Position numbers and translations under genes: made by a program
The notes under the pieces: model-generated
The model's database searches: none
The model's input: the letters and a program-made list of their open reading frames with translations, nothing else
Told to the model about the DNA's origin: nothing
Shown: piece by piece, positions 1 through 11,445 of the stretch
Layout of the letters: every line of letters starts with the position of its first letter
Position numbering within the stretch: position 1 is the first letter of the stretch
NCBI GenBank assembly: GCA_963573305.1
Contig: OY754338.1
Span: 15,126,192-15,190,191, forward strand
From: Pyrrhosoma nymphula
Taxonomy: Eukaryota > Arthropoda > Insecta > Odonata > Coenagrionidae
Length of the DNA stretch: 64,000 nucleotides
Direction: 5' to 3'

Positions 1-391
1 GCTGTTCGCTCCAGAGGGAGAATATTGAAGAAAATAGGAATTTATAACACCTAGATTTCGTAAAAAAACTAATGGTGTCTGGATTACATGTTTTCTCAAC
101 TATTTATAAAAAATAATCTATTACTCACTGCAGTAATTTTTACAGAATCGTAAAAAACCCTGCTGTTTTGAAGGGTTTTCAGCCGTTCGGCGGGAAAAAA
201 TGAATCAAGTTAGAGACTTATGTAGCTTTATTTATTTAATTACTGAGAATTTTGTCCTACATAACTATATCTTAGCGCCATTAATACTAAAGTATTTATT
301 TCATGCTTCTTACAGACGCTGAAATAAAAAAATAAAATTTGAATATGGTCTCCATTATGACTAGGGAACTATCTCACTGAAACCACCTTAA
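1..391 (+). mobile_element. MITE family A, copy 1 (cut by window start)
   Basis: The right-hand part of the commonest repeat in the window; the left end lies outside. It shares the blocks GCTCCAGAGGGAGAATATTG, ACCTAGATTTCGT and GGTCTCCATTATGACTAGGG with eight other copies. It ends at TTAA (388-391), preceded by AAACCACC, the inverted form of the family terminus TTAAGGTGGTTT. No protein is encoded. It is a non-autonomous DNA transposon with TTAA ends, as made by piggyBac-type transposases; that assignment is inferred. Confidence 0.8.
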
Positions 392-1570
392 ATGGCATTA
401 CTGGTAATTTTCGAGCTTGTGACGTCAGAATTACGTCATTCCCGAGGCTCAAAAATTCCGAAGCCTTTGTGAATCGGGCACCAAAGCTCTCACACACAGA
501 CACACGCAGCCTCTCGATTATAAATAAAGGATCAAAAAATATTTTTAAAAAATTGAGGCTTCCATTTAACTTGGAATTTCTTGGAGCCTCGAATATGACA
601 AACTGTCGTCGTTAAAATTGCAAAATATACCAATTTCTACGATTCACTCGGAATTCATGTCTCTCTGGATTTTTTGATGGCTCTGTCTCTGGCATTGTCG
701 ATGTTTAACAATCCCTGTAACCCTTCCTGAATAAGGTCCCTGAAGATGTTCTACGGCAACGGGTTCAAAACTGTCGTCATGAATGGAAAACCAACGAAGG
801 AAAAAGTCCTATGATAGCATAAATTTCCCTGCTGTACCCAAGTCTTCTTTTTGATATCGGTGAAAGCAGTAATGTTTTATGGAGTGTGAAAAAAGTCATG
901 TTTTCACTGATGAATCTTTATTTTGTTTCGACTCACGAGCAGGAGAACGATCCAACCCTATTAACTCTTTGTTAGGAAAGCTAAGTTATGCCTACTTTCA
1001 AGTCAAATATTTCCTCAATACCTATTTCGCTTTATTGGAAATCGCGATTATATCTGTCCATGAATGTATAATATTTAGATACTTATTTCAAAAATTGGAA
1101 ACTATAGATACGAGGGAGAAAGCAGAGTCAAGCAAACATAAAAAAGTGAATAAATAAATACTCTGTTTTTCTTCCAGATATGAGAAAAGATTTCGGCGAC
1201 CTGAGTACATACATGGATATTGTTGTGTGGCTCCGAAACGTGGGATATAGTGAAAGTGAAAGAGAGAGCGTAGAACTACCAATGAGACTTATTTACTGTT
1301 TCAAAGGCTTGGAGGATGATTGAGGTTTAAAAGTAGTTTCTAGCGAGGTTTTTCTATGATCATGCATAGTTGAGACCACATTAGGATTCATTTAATCAAA
1401 AATTTAATAATTAATGTATTTATTGACTACCTATAAATAATCTCTTTTTTTATTAAATTAATGTACCCGATAAAAAAATTTACAGTGTAGGTAGTTATCA
1501 CTAAAGTTGTTATAACAAATGTTATTTTTCTGTTTCTACCTGTTTATTTTGTTAATTTTATTTTATGGTT
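392..1570. other. No recognisable gene
   Basis: AT-rich DNA without a convincing gene. The frame at 879-1157 (92 aa) and its antisense partner have no recognisable domain and look like chance frames. A TGACGTCA site lies at 420-427, followed by ATTACGTCA and a CCGAGG/CCGAAG stretch. This resembles part of the inverted-repeat element at 61668-62112, so it may be a fragment of that family. Confidence 0.5.
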
Positions 1571-1571
1571 T

Positions 1572-1640
1572 TCAATTAGCGCTGAAGATAGCAATAAATT
1601 TGCCGAAACGATGGCAGTTAAATAAAGGAATTTTAATTGA
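1572..1640 (+). repeat. Possible Penelope-like element end fragment
   Basis: GCTGAAGATAGCAA, a short loop, then TTTGCCGAAACG and an A-rich run. The layout, a CTGA(A/T)GA core, a short stem and then GAAAC, is common at ends of Penelope-like elements, which often carry hammerhead-ribozyme motifs. The stem here is short (GCAA/TTGC) and no coding part is attached, so the call rests on motif shape alone. Confidence 0.3.
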
Positions 1641-1924
1641 GCAAAACTCAAAAAAATTAAAAGAAGAGATTAAAAATTTATGTTGTAGTTGATAGCATGA
1701 ATTGAATGTAGAAGTATTAATGATGCAAAAGTTTGTTTTATGTGGCAACTTCTCAGTTATTTGTTGAATGCACTTATTTATTTTTTTCACCAGTTATCAT
1801 TACATTGGGCACTTGCCTGGTGTTAATGGTCCATGTATCACTCCAATACTCAATTCGCACACAATAATCAATGTTTCACATAAAAATTATGAGTCGGTTC
1901 GCTTTATTTTTGTGTGACGAAGTC

Positions 1925-2500
1925 TCTTCTTGAAATCCTGATAATATTTTAGGAAAGGGTATAAGACATCTACAAGTAAGGCATTCCACTTCTATATCGT
2001 CCTGTTTTAAGGAAGAAAAATTTTCCTGTGTCGGTTTTTTTGCTGTCGTGTCCTAATTTTTAAAAATATGGTAATTTATTCTGATTCGGTTTGGCTCGAG
2101 CAATCTTTAACTGATTTCCTGCCATCCCTTTTCCTTTCTGTAGACCTTGTACAGGTTGCCTAGCCTGTATGCTGCCCGGCTTTCCTTAAGACTTTCCCAG
2201 CTCAATCTAGTCAGCATATCACTCACACTATCACATCTTTCATGCCTGCCTAAGACATAAGACTGTCTTTCTTTGCATTTTTTTCACTAGCCCTATCTCA
2301 TATGGGTCCCAAGCACTCGTGCCGAACTCCAATTTTGGTCGTACCATCGCTTTGTAAGCCATTTCTTTAACATCCTTCGATGCTTTCTTAAGTTGCGCAT
2401 GGTGAAATGTAGTGTTTTGGAACATTTCCCCGTAACTTTTTGAATATGTTATACGAGGCATCATCTTGAATTATTTCTTACCCAACGCACACTGAAAACT
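1925..2500 (-). pseudogene. Non-LTR retrotransposon RT, C-terminal remnant
   Basis: Read on the minus strand, 2464-2240 encodes a stretch with AYKAMVRPKLEFGTSAWDP and KKMQRK. This matches the region after the RT palm in Jockey/CR1-type elements (usual form: RP-LEYA-S-WDP, then I-QRKAARF). A frameshift near 2250 moves the homology to a frame reading RHERCDSVSDMLTRLSWESL, equivalent to the TDSVTQMLNELGWEPLE segment of the element at 17834-18634. Further stops follow towards 1925. The catalytic part and 5' end are missing, so it is a dead 5'-truncated copy. The subfamily is uncertain. Confidence 0.75.
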
Positions 2501-2568
2501 CTTCACCACCGAAAGTGTTTTTTTTTGCTGGATTCTTAAATAAGTGTGAGAGGGTAAATGATAAGTTT

Positions 2569-2610
2569 ATTACGGGATAATTACAAAATCTTTGTTAATT
2601 ATCCCGTAAT
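2569..2610. repeat. Perfect short inverted repeat (hairpin)
   Basis: ATTACGGGATAATTA at 2569-2583 is matched by its exact complement at 2596-2610, with a 12-base loop. Its role is unknown; it may be a transposon scar. Confidence 0.7.
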
Positions 2611-2759
2611 GGATCAATTCCACAAGGTCAAGCCTACAACCGTTTCCTTTGTGATAAGTTTATATTGAAAATTAAATGACAAAGCATAAAAACTGCTCAA
2701 GGTTATCATTTCAAACGCAATCTGTGGGTCAAAACTTCCTCTTTTTTTAAAGGAAATAT

Positions 2760-2915
2760 CTCTGGAGCTCTCAGTCGCACTATATTGCATGAAAAATTTC
2801 TTCTATTTTTTTGGCAAATATCTCGAAAAGTGCAGTGAAAAATACAAAGCTAACACACAATAGTATCTTTAAAAAGATGAATTATTATTTTTCCTTAAAA
2901 TGAGGCTAATCTCGC
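2760..2915 (-). repeat. Diverged relative of MITE family A (fragment)
   Basis: In minus orientation the order of blocks matches family A: a CTCTGGAGC-like block, GGCAAATATCTCGAAAAGT, AAAGATGA, and a TTAAAATGAGGCTAAT block. Spacing is kept but identity is low and no clean TIR is visible, so this is an old or sister copy. Confidence 0.45.
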
Positions 2916-2919
2916 TTAA

Positions 2920-4070
2920 CTTCTTGCATCAGGGTGAAGAGGGGAATTATAAAACATCTAAGAGGTGTTGGATGTTGTAAGAGAGGAAATATTATGGCAG
3001 ATAGAAAATGTGTGAATTAAATGGTGGGAATAAATGTGTTGATTTTGATTGGGAAATTTTCTGCAGGCTGGGAATCAAAGTGGGATTTCAAGGCAGGCGT
3101 TTTGAAGAATGCAGGAAATGTGAAATGTTGAAGAATAAACATCATAGGATGTGGAGTAGGTACAGTGAGATAGGATACATAACAGTCTGGGAGTTTCAGG
3201 AATAACCTTCGTAACATATGGAGGCCATAGGCGATGTGATATCAAGCAATCTTTGTCTAAAAGACAAGAGTTCGTGACTTCTTATATTACGAAACCATGG
3301 GAACACAAATGAAGTGGCCATGGGAAAGCCGAATAACGGCGACCTATACCGACTGATGAGAATATTCTTTCTATGCTGCCTCTGATTCTATTATGGTAGC
3401 TTATTTTGAAGGGGTCAACCAGAGCATTCAGTCTCATGGTAAATACAAAAGTTTGCTGAATTAAATGTTTCCCTTGCCATAAATACTCCTTAAGTGTTGT
3501 GAGCCCTTGTCCCTTGAAAAAATGATTGAAATCACATCCTTCACCATAAATTTCACATATTCCTCCTAAAACACCACTTTTTATAATTAAATGACTTTTC
3601 ATGCTTCCTAGCGTATACGATGTACTTACAATGATGGTGATTTTCCACCAACGTATAAGATCCCCAGAATCATTGCTATCGCAACCGTAATAATGAAGAT
3701 AATAGGAAATCATTACCATTTTCCATGTCCACGTAATAATAGCACGAATTGCCCGACGTGATAGCTATACCTAGGAATGAATACGAACTGGTTTCCCTCT
3801 CTATAGCATTGGCAGAACAGTCGAGCCTGCGTTATCCTTAAAGGAAAACTGAATTCATGACACACAACTGAATAGAAGATAAAATCGAGTACATTAATGC
3901 AATTTAGGTACAATGAGAAGAGCCTAATCAAATGATTCCGCATGAAAGTTTAAATGTCGGTGAAGTCACTTCAGAGAATATTTGATTTACAGAAATGTAA
4001 CACTTTTAGTAAAAACAACAACATTGTCGGTCACTTATTTAATGCATTAGTCACTCAAAAATGCTCACCA
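2920..4070. other. No recognisable gene
   Basis: The longest frame is 3282-3719 on the minus strand (145 aa). It has no domain, signal peptide or repeat that I recognise, no Kozak-like start, and ends in low-complexity sequence. I treat it as chance. Confidence 0.4.
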
Positions 4071-4089
4071 ATGCTGTATACAGAGGTAT

Positions 4090-5130
4090 TCGCAATATGA
4101 AGCCATAATAACATGCAGTGCAAAGAAACTGAGCAGATTTGCAAAAAATTTAAATCATTATGACCTCAATATATTGGATAAATGGTCTTACGAGAATAAA
4201 ATGGTAATAAATGCAAGCAAAACTAAACTTGTTAGATTTCGGAAAGGTAGGAGTGGTACACTGAATGATTATTACATCATGGGTAAGTTACTGACGGAAA
4301 CCAAAAGTTGTAAGTACCTAGGAGTGACTTTAAGCAGGGATTTGCATTGGGGACCGCACATCGAAAGAACTACGACCAAAGCTTTTAGAGCATTACATTT
4401 TTTGATGAGAACCCTTGGAAGGAGCTGCAGGAAAACTAAAGAATTCGCGTATAAAACGTTTGTTAGGCCTATCCTAGAATATGGGGCTTCAGTTTGGGAT
4501 CCTCATCTGAATGGGGAAATCAAGCAACTGACAAAAGTTCAGCGTTTAGCAGCAAGATTTGCAATGGGAAATTTTAAAAGGAAGGCAAGCGTTACGGAGA
4601 TGTTAAATACGCTGGGCTGGAAATCATTAGAGTCGAGGAGGAAGAAAGCACGCATTAAATGTATCTATAAGGCATTTATCGGTGATCCTGCGTGGAGGGA
4701 CCTATCAAACCGGTTAAAAGGACCAAGTTATCTGGCGAGGAAGGATCATAATTGTAAGATTGACCCTCCGAGGCAGCTCTCAAATACCCTAAAATTTTCA
4801 TTCCTACATCGGGGGATAGGGGATTGGAATGGCTTACCGGAGGAAATTTTGGAGCCCTTCCCTACTAATACTAGGATATTTATGACGAGGGTGAAAAAAT
4901 TGAATTTTGAGGGATTTTCCTATTTTTTTTGTATTTAGTATTTTATATTTTGTATTTTGGTCTTCATATATTTTGTGTCTTATGTAACCACCCGACCAAA
5001 TGGATAACTTGTATTTTGTATTTTCGTATTTTATATTTGGTTCTTGAGTATTTTCTTGTTACCTATATGTTACCACCCGACTAAATGGTCGACTTGTAAC
5101 AATTTATGCAATAATAATAATAATAATTAC
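4090..5130 (+). pseudogene. Non-LTR retrotransposon 3' half (RT C-terminus plus 3' UTR)
   Basis: The frame ending at 4938 is open from about 4100 and encodes more than 250 residues of the C-terminal part of a Jockey/CR1-type reverse transcriptase. Landmarks are LDKWSYENKMVINASKTK (thumb entry), CKYLGVTLSRDLHWGPHI, FVRPILEYGASVWDPH, KVQRLAARF and the closing HRGIGDWNGLPEEI block. The YADD palm box and the N-terminal endonuclease are absent, so the copy is 5'-truncated and inactive, although the remaining frame is intact and looks fairly young. The first residue often drawn at 4174 is TTG, not ATG; the frame simply continues upstream. The 3' UTR holds two copies of a TATGTNACCACCCGAC unit (about 4979-5010 and 5068-5100) and ends in an (AAT)n tail at 5109-5127. 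Confidence 0.85.
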
Positions 5131-7385
5131 GTGTAAATAAGTGAGCATGGTATATCAGTTCGGACTTTTGTTTATATGCATTCAACCATTTGCATTTCAC
5201 ATAGCAATATTTACATGGATTCAGAGTATTGTTTTTGCGTACAAAGATATGCATCAAGGCACCGGGAGAATGGCTGGAGAAAATTTATTCATTTTCGCTC
5301 CAAAAAATATTCAATTTTTAACATGGTAATCAGCTCGCTTGATATTACACCTAGACTAATAAAACCTATGGAGATTTTTTTTAAATAAATTAAATATGTT
5401 ATTTTTCTTTCACCGATTTTTTCTTGTTAATTTATTCTAAAAATTATGTAATTATCATACTACGAAGAGAATATGCAATGAACTTCTCTACAAAAAATAA
5501 GGAATTCAAATTATCTTAGGGGGAATAAAGTCCTCCCAACATTTAAGTGCTAAATGTACGCATCTTAAGGGAGTTATGCATGGTGAGATTAGGGTAGAAT
5601 GTGCTCCGACTGAAAGGTCAATGTATTCGCATATTGTTCATTCAATATAAGCCACAAAGGCCTCGGGAATTAACAAAATTAATAATCTGGTAGCAAAACC
5701 TCCAGCTTTTAAGAAACCGTGAAACGTATGAGAAATATCATGCAAGTAATAAACACTCCAAATGTTAAGCTATTCAGTAGTGGAAATTTCGTTTCAACAT
5801 CTTGATGGGAATAACAATGTAGTTAACTAAAAAAAAGCAAAGGAAAAGTGCCCTGTACCGAATTCAATGCTTTTATCATGGTGATTAAAGTTTACAAGTA
5901 TGGGGTAAAAATAACCCCTTTGGATATGTTTTACAACTTCTACGGTCGGTTCATTTTCATTACCTGAACTCATGCCAACTTTCCACTTCCTAGGTTGCTT
6001 GGAAATGCGTGATCAATAAACAAACTTACAGATACTTTTGAGTTGGAAATATATATTTGTTTTGTCACGCGTTATAACTCTGGTATATATTCTTCATATT
6101 TTTCTTCATTTTTAATTATAAATGTGATTTTTACACGCGTAAACGTGACGGGATGCAGTTCTGTTATTTTATCCCTATCATTTTCATTGTTTTTTTTATG
6201 CCGGAGCTGGTGAGCCGTTAAAACAGTTAGTTATGTCATTGACCGGGGGGCGAGGTGATGGAAGTCTTGTGGGAATGGGCTTGGAGGGGTGGGTTGTGGA
6301 ACAGAGATTTCTTTCCTTTTAAAGAGGAAGTAGTCTGGGAATTCCACTTGTCTTTGAGATGACTGCGAAGGTTTCCTGGGATGAGAAAGGAAGTGATTTG
6401 AAGGGGATGTTAGTGTCTTTAAGGTGGAATCTCTCTTGAGATGCGAAAAGAAACAAACAAATTTGACCAAATTCTCTTAACTTTGACCCGTTTGTGGCGC
6501 GTTTTGTCGTATTCCGATCGGTCTAAACATTATTTTTATGCAAGAATATATGGTATATGTGTCTTAAATTAGCCATGAGTGAATAAAAATATATCACTTC
6601 TCCATCAAGGCCAGGAATATCTCCGGTCAATTGTTTTCTAGGTTTGAAGACCGAAGTTATTCCGTCCTGCCATTGACAAATTTAAAATCGACTAACCATG
6701 AAGAGCCTATAATGTAATAAACACGACTCGAATTCTCAGATAATATAAAGTCAACGAAAAGGATGCGTTATCACGCGGTGAATGTTATACAGACATTGAA
6801 AGATCGGTTATTTTTGGTCCTAACTAATCTAGTTCATATGTGTATGTTCCGTTACTTGATAGTCTTATCCAAGTAACCTCTAGCTGGCATTCTATTCATA
6901 CACGCCAAACTGTGTAATAAATTCATTAATTTATCGTCAACTTTCACTGTATATATATTTTTTTTTTAAACTCACAGCTGCGATGATGCTAAGTAATGGT
7001 CCATAAGTTCGCCTTTTTTATCCGCCTTACTCATGTGTGTACCTTCAACTGCTGCCAATATAGGGAATGGTAGGAGTTGAGCAATCCGATGCTAGACTGT
7101 GAATGATCGCGCAAACCTTGTTTTAAATTATTGGCTCTCGTCTGTTAGGTTTTTGTTTTAAACTAATCCGCAAGTCATCTAATTCCACGTTAAGTTATTG
7201 CGTGATCATCATCCCAATATAAAAAACGTCTAGAGTCATAGCTCAACGCAATGAAATGGAGGTCAGGTTTTTTGTGGATTTTCATTTCAAGAACAAGTAA
7301 AGAGTAAAATATATTCATCTCAAAGCCTACTTCAGGCAAAAAAACAACTGTATATATCATGAACTCTCTACACTTTCACATTATC
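5131..7385. other. No recognisable gene
   Basis: About 2.2 kb of AT-rich sequence with only short frames of no recognisable family. I see no splice-flanked coding block, tRNA or clear transposon end here. Confidence 0.4.
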
Positions 7386-7387
7386 AG

Positions 7388-7434
7388 GTACAGTTCACAT
7401 TAACAGGTACTACAGTTCACATTAACAGGTACTA
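7388..7434. repeat. Two-unit tandem repeat
   Basis: The unit TACAGTTCACATTAACAGGT occurs twice in tandem just left of MITE A copy 2. A third partial copy, TACAGTTCACATTAACA, lies at about 8160, beyond the MITE's right end. Confidence 0.7.
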
Positions 7435-7439
7435 CGACT

Positions 7440-8011
7440 TTAAGATAATTTAATCGATGCACCAATTCACCTACAATTTTATAAATTTGACTTTGGAAAA
7501 AAAACTCCCATCTTTCCAATGATATCAAAATATCAACCTTTTGCCGAACTGCTTTTTGAGCAATTTGCCCGAGAAAATACAAGATGGTTTTACATGGGAT
7601 AGATTACGGCTGAGAGCTCCAGAGGGAGATTATTGACAAAAAATAGGAATTTATAACACTTAGATTTCGTCAAAAAAACTAACGGAGTGTAGTTTGTATG
7701 TTTTCTCAACTATTTCTAAAAATTAATTTACGTATTACTCACCGCAGTAATTTTTACAGAATCGCTCAAAAAAACCTGCGGTTTTGATGGCGTTTCTATC
7801 GCTCGGCGTGAAAAAATGATTCAAGTTAGAGATTTAATGTGTTTATAATAATTTTATATTGAAAATGTTTGTAGTATTTAACTACATTTTTTCTCCATTA
7901 ATATTACAATATTTATTTCACACTTCTTATAGACGCTAGAATTAAAAAATAAAATTCAAATATGGTCTCCATAATGACTGTATGGGAAATATATCGCTCT
8001 AAGTACCTTAA
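7440..8011 (+). mobile_element. MITE family A, copy 2
   Basis: A complete-length copy (572 bp) bounded by TTAA at 7440-7443 and 8008-8011. It carries CTCCCATCTTTCCAATGATA, TTTGCCGAACTGCTTTTTGAGCAATTTG, GATAGATTACGGCTG and the GGTCTCCATAATGACT block near the right end (longer blocks are joined here only in description). Its termini are worn: TTAAGATAATTTA on the left and GTACCTTAA on the right. No coding capacity. Confidence 0.85.
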
Positions 8012-8218
8012 GGTACATTCAGCGAATATTTTTATTTTCTGGTTAATTGTTTGATAGGTATGGGCGACCGACAACTGAAGTCATTTGAGAGCAGGTGGGC
8101 ATGTTGGTAATGGAAGGAATATTTGTGGAGTGTATGGGAAGTAGGAATGAACAAGGCGTACAGTTCACATTAACAAATCATATAACTTTTGATAATATAT
8201 ATATTAATATGAACTTTT

Positions 8219-8857
8219 CACCATTTTAAAGTTTTAAGTCTGATAAATACTTTTAAAATACGTAGAAATCCGTAATTTTTTTAGGAACTTGCAAAAAAGT
8301 CTGCAAATAAACGTTTTATCGAATCCGAGGAAAAACTGCTGTCAGTTAGAAAAAAAATATTTTTTTAATTTTGTAAATGTATGTATCGTAGTGTTTTAGA
8401 CTTATCACTAATATTACTGTAATTTGTGCAGCAAAAAATGAGAAGTTAATTTATTGCAAACGATTATATTTAAACAAATCGAATAATTTGTGAATCATGA
8501 CATGTGGGTAGAACATATAGGATATCAGAACTATATTCTGTACAAAATAGAATCACAATAGCATTATTTACATTAAATAAATACAGTAATATTAGTGATT
8601 AGTCTGAAACACTGTAATATATTTCATTTATGCATTCACATTATTTAAAAATATTTTTTCCTAATTGAAAGCAGTATTCTTCGTATTCGAAATAGTATTT
8701 AAAGATAAAGTATGAAAAGAAAGATACATACGTCTAAAGAATAAGTATAAAAAGTCATTGCTTTCAGACTTTTAGCAAGTTTGTGTAAACAATTACGGGT
8801 TCTACATATTTTTACCAAACTCCTCAGAGTTTAAGCTTTAAAATGGGTAATTATTCA
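8219..8857. repeat. Large imperfect inverted repeat (foldback)
   Basis: The left arm, about 8219-8420, pairs with the right arm, about 8583-8857, around a loop of about 160 bases. Matching blocks include CATTTTAAAG with its complement, TACGTAGAAATCCGTAAT against TATGTAGAACCCGTAAT, TTTAGACTTATCACTAATAT against TTCAGACTAATCACTAATAT, and AAAATATTTTT. Arms have drifted and contain indels. It could be a foldback transposon or an old head-to-head insertion of one repeat; no protein is encoded. Confidence 0.65.
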
Positions 8858-8904
8858 TCTTAATATCTATATTTTATCAAAAGTTTTTTTTATTTTGAAA
8901 GTGA

Positions 8905-9126
8905 ACTTATTTGAATATCCCACTGTGCGCTGTGCGCCGTCGGGACTTTTTCTGCTATTTCCCCGAAAGGCACCAAGAGGACAACGGTTTAACGTCCCAT
9001 CCGACGGACAGAGTACTGCACTTGAAGTGCTATTATCCATTCATAAAAAAGATCGGGGTTCCACATAAAAATATCCGAAACTGTCGGGATTTGAACCAAG
9101 TCTCCTTGGTTGGCTCTTATTGTTAG
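8905..9126 (-). mobile_element. tRNA-derived SINE, minus strand
   Basis: On the minus strand the sequence has a tRNA-like internal promoter B box, GGTTCAAATCC, near 9096-9106, followed by a body that includes CGGATGGGACGTTAAACCG and CCTCTTGGTGCC. This body type is common in arthropod tRNA SINEs. A related copy lies at 29254-29421. The frame at 8911-9126 on the plus strand is an antisense shadow of it. Confidence 0.6.
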
Positions 9127-10685
9127 ATCTGAATATAGACTGGATTTTGTATGCAAGTGACTTCACGTTTGTATATTATTAGTATAAATATAAACAATTT
9201 CATATACCAATAGACATTCGTTGTTGTTATAGATTACTAAAGATATAAACTTGTGACTGTTCCCGCTTTGAACAATTAGGAATTAAATAAATATTAAACT
9301 TGATTCCCTTAACAGTTTTAAATTAATGTTTATTTTATATGCATATAGAAAGCCATACATTTCACGATTGTCTGTGAAACTCGAGGAATTTGGTGCAGAA
9401 ACGCATTTTTCGCCGAAATTCGGCGATAATCGACTTATTCCTCGTTTAATTCCATCTACAATTTTCTCCAGTAATAAAAAAGGAACGGAAGCTGTTCAAG
9501 CAGAGCAATTAACGTCATGGCATCGCTGATGTCGTATTTTTCCATAGAATTCAAATTCCATGTGTCGCCTTTATCTTGATGAGAAACCACGAATGTGGAT
9601 TAGATGGAATCAGTGGCATATACGCCATACTCGCAGTCGTTTTGTTTTTGGAATTAGTTGGCCGGCAGGTGGACAGGTACGGGATATCGCGATATGGAGA
9701 CGGAAGGTTAAATCGCAAGGACATCATAAAGTCACTCCCTCTAATAATAATATGCCAGCAAAATACAGAATAATCCATGTCAATATTTGGCATCAAGTGA
9801 TCGACTATTGACTGTAATCGATCCTTCTTCCGTCCATTGATTTGCGTGAATAAAAGATTGATATATTCTATTATTTGCTTCCCTAAAAAGGAAGAAAAGT
9901 GAAATGAATTTTTTGCTGAATTGTCTCTCGCTATGTTTTCTTAGAAAAGGGGAAATAAAGTGTTTTCGGAGCGAACTGTTTCTCTCAGACCTCTGTTTCA
10001 AATAACTGTTGCAATACGACAGGTTAGGTTCGTGATCGTGCCGCAGCTACGCCGTTGCGCTCTGTGCTGAGCAGCGGCAACTGAAGAAGCTGAAGCTGAG
10101 ACTGTTTCGTCTTCCATTCTGTTCTACTTGCACTGCACGTGTGGCTGCGTTGCGGTTATAAAGCTACAGTCTGTTGCAGGCGGTTGCTGGTTTATTTAGG
10201 CAACACATGTCCACCCATTATTTAGAGACAGAATTGGAACTGTGAAGTACCTATCTTTCATAAATCCAAATGAAATTGTTTCTTTATTTGAGTGAAAGAT
10301 ATCTTATTGCATAGAATACAGAACTACTTCCCATGTTGTAACAGCGCCGATCGATCGCCCGTTGTTTGGTGTGCCTCTTGTAGCTGTTTTCCGCAACACA
10401 GGGTGTTTCGCGGAACTGTTTCGTTTTGAAACTGTTTCGGTTGCTAAACAGTTGTAATGAAACTGTCGTGTTCTTATAGTGTCGCCACTACTTCTTAGTG
10501 ATCGCTAATGGCGTGCGGGAAAAGAGCACTTCTTGGGCCTTCAGCGTCGGACTGTGTCTACTCGTCAAAACAATACTTATTTTCCATTTATTAATTAGGT
10601 TATGCTTCAATTTGTTACAGAACAGCTCTTCCAGCTTCCAGCCTCTTCCATTTCCCCAATCCAAAAACTTTTCGTCAACCAACCG
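9127..10685. other. No recognisable gene; GC-richer patch
   Basis: No gene recognised. The overlapping frames at 9551-9811 on both strands have no family signal. The stretch at about 10020-10450 is richer in G+C than its surroundings and repeats the phrase AACTGTTTC several times on one strand. It could be a control region or a degraded repeat; nothing in it settles which. Confidence 0.35.
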
Positions 10686-11258
10686 TTTAGGTGGTTCCAC
10701 CGTATGAATGACTTAAATGTCATTTTATTCATATTCTGTCTACTTGTAAAAAACTTTGTCCTCTATCTGATATGAAAAACAAAATAATACCTTTCCACGC
10801 TATTTTATTATATAATTGAACTTGAAATCACATGGTGTTCAATGGGGGAATGAGAGAAACACGGGGAATAAAATAGTATTTTTTCCATAAAACACAAATG
10901 CCATTTTCGTGGAAAACTGTCTCTAAGAATGAAATAAACCAGAGAAATTGAATAAAAATAAAATATAGGCATCTTACCACCTTATTTTTTATAGTTATTG
11001 AAGAATTATTGCCGTAATTGAAGTCAAAATGCGGTAATTCGTAGGAAATGGCGCTGCAGTCGGCTCCTATGGCTGGAAAAAAGTGCTCATTTAAAATACA
11101 TTCGTGGAATAATATCTGAATATATTTTGTTCCTTACTTTTGGGTTTCTATGGGTAACGCATTTCATCAGCAAAAGCAGGAATTTTTTGGACAAAATATA
11201 AAATATGTGGAATTTAGTATTTGTTTTGACTCACACAGTCGCGGCGGAACCTCCTTAA
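10686..11258 (-). mobile_element. MITE family B, copy 1
   Basis: Bounded by TTTAGGTGGTTCCACCG on the left and CGGCGGAACCTCCTTAA on the right, giving inverted termini TTAAGGNGGTTCCNCCG. Its full length aligns, in reverse complement, with 51262-51826: both hold CAGTCGGCTCCTATGGCTGG, a CATTTAAGTCATTTTA-like block and a GTTCAATGGGGGAATGAGAG-like block (complement in the other copy). No coding capacity. The right TTAA is exact; the left is TTTA. Confidence 0.85.
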
Positions 11259-11445
11259 CAACAAAAACATTTCAATAATCAGTAAAACATTTCCACACTA
11301 AAATATTTTAAAACATTTAAATGAAAGCTACACCAAATTAGAATAAAATCAAAAGAAAAATTGAAGTAAATTTTGAACGTTGCTGACCTCTTTTTCCTTT
11401 TGACAGTGAGTTCATCTCTTTTTTTTAGACGCTCTACATTCCCTT

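Noticed and set aside
3282..3719. 145-aa minus-strand ORF as a host gene
   Set aside because: No recognisable motif, no supporting context, and length within reach of chance in this much AT-rich DNA.
4174..4938. Complete gene starting at 4174
   Set aside because: The codon there is TTG and homology continues upstream in frame; it is a truncated RT, not a gene with its own start.
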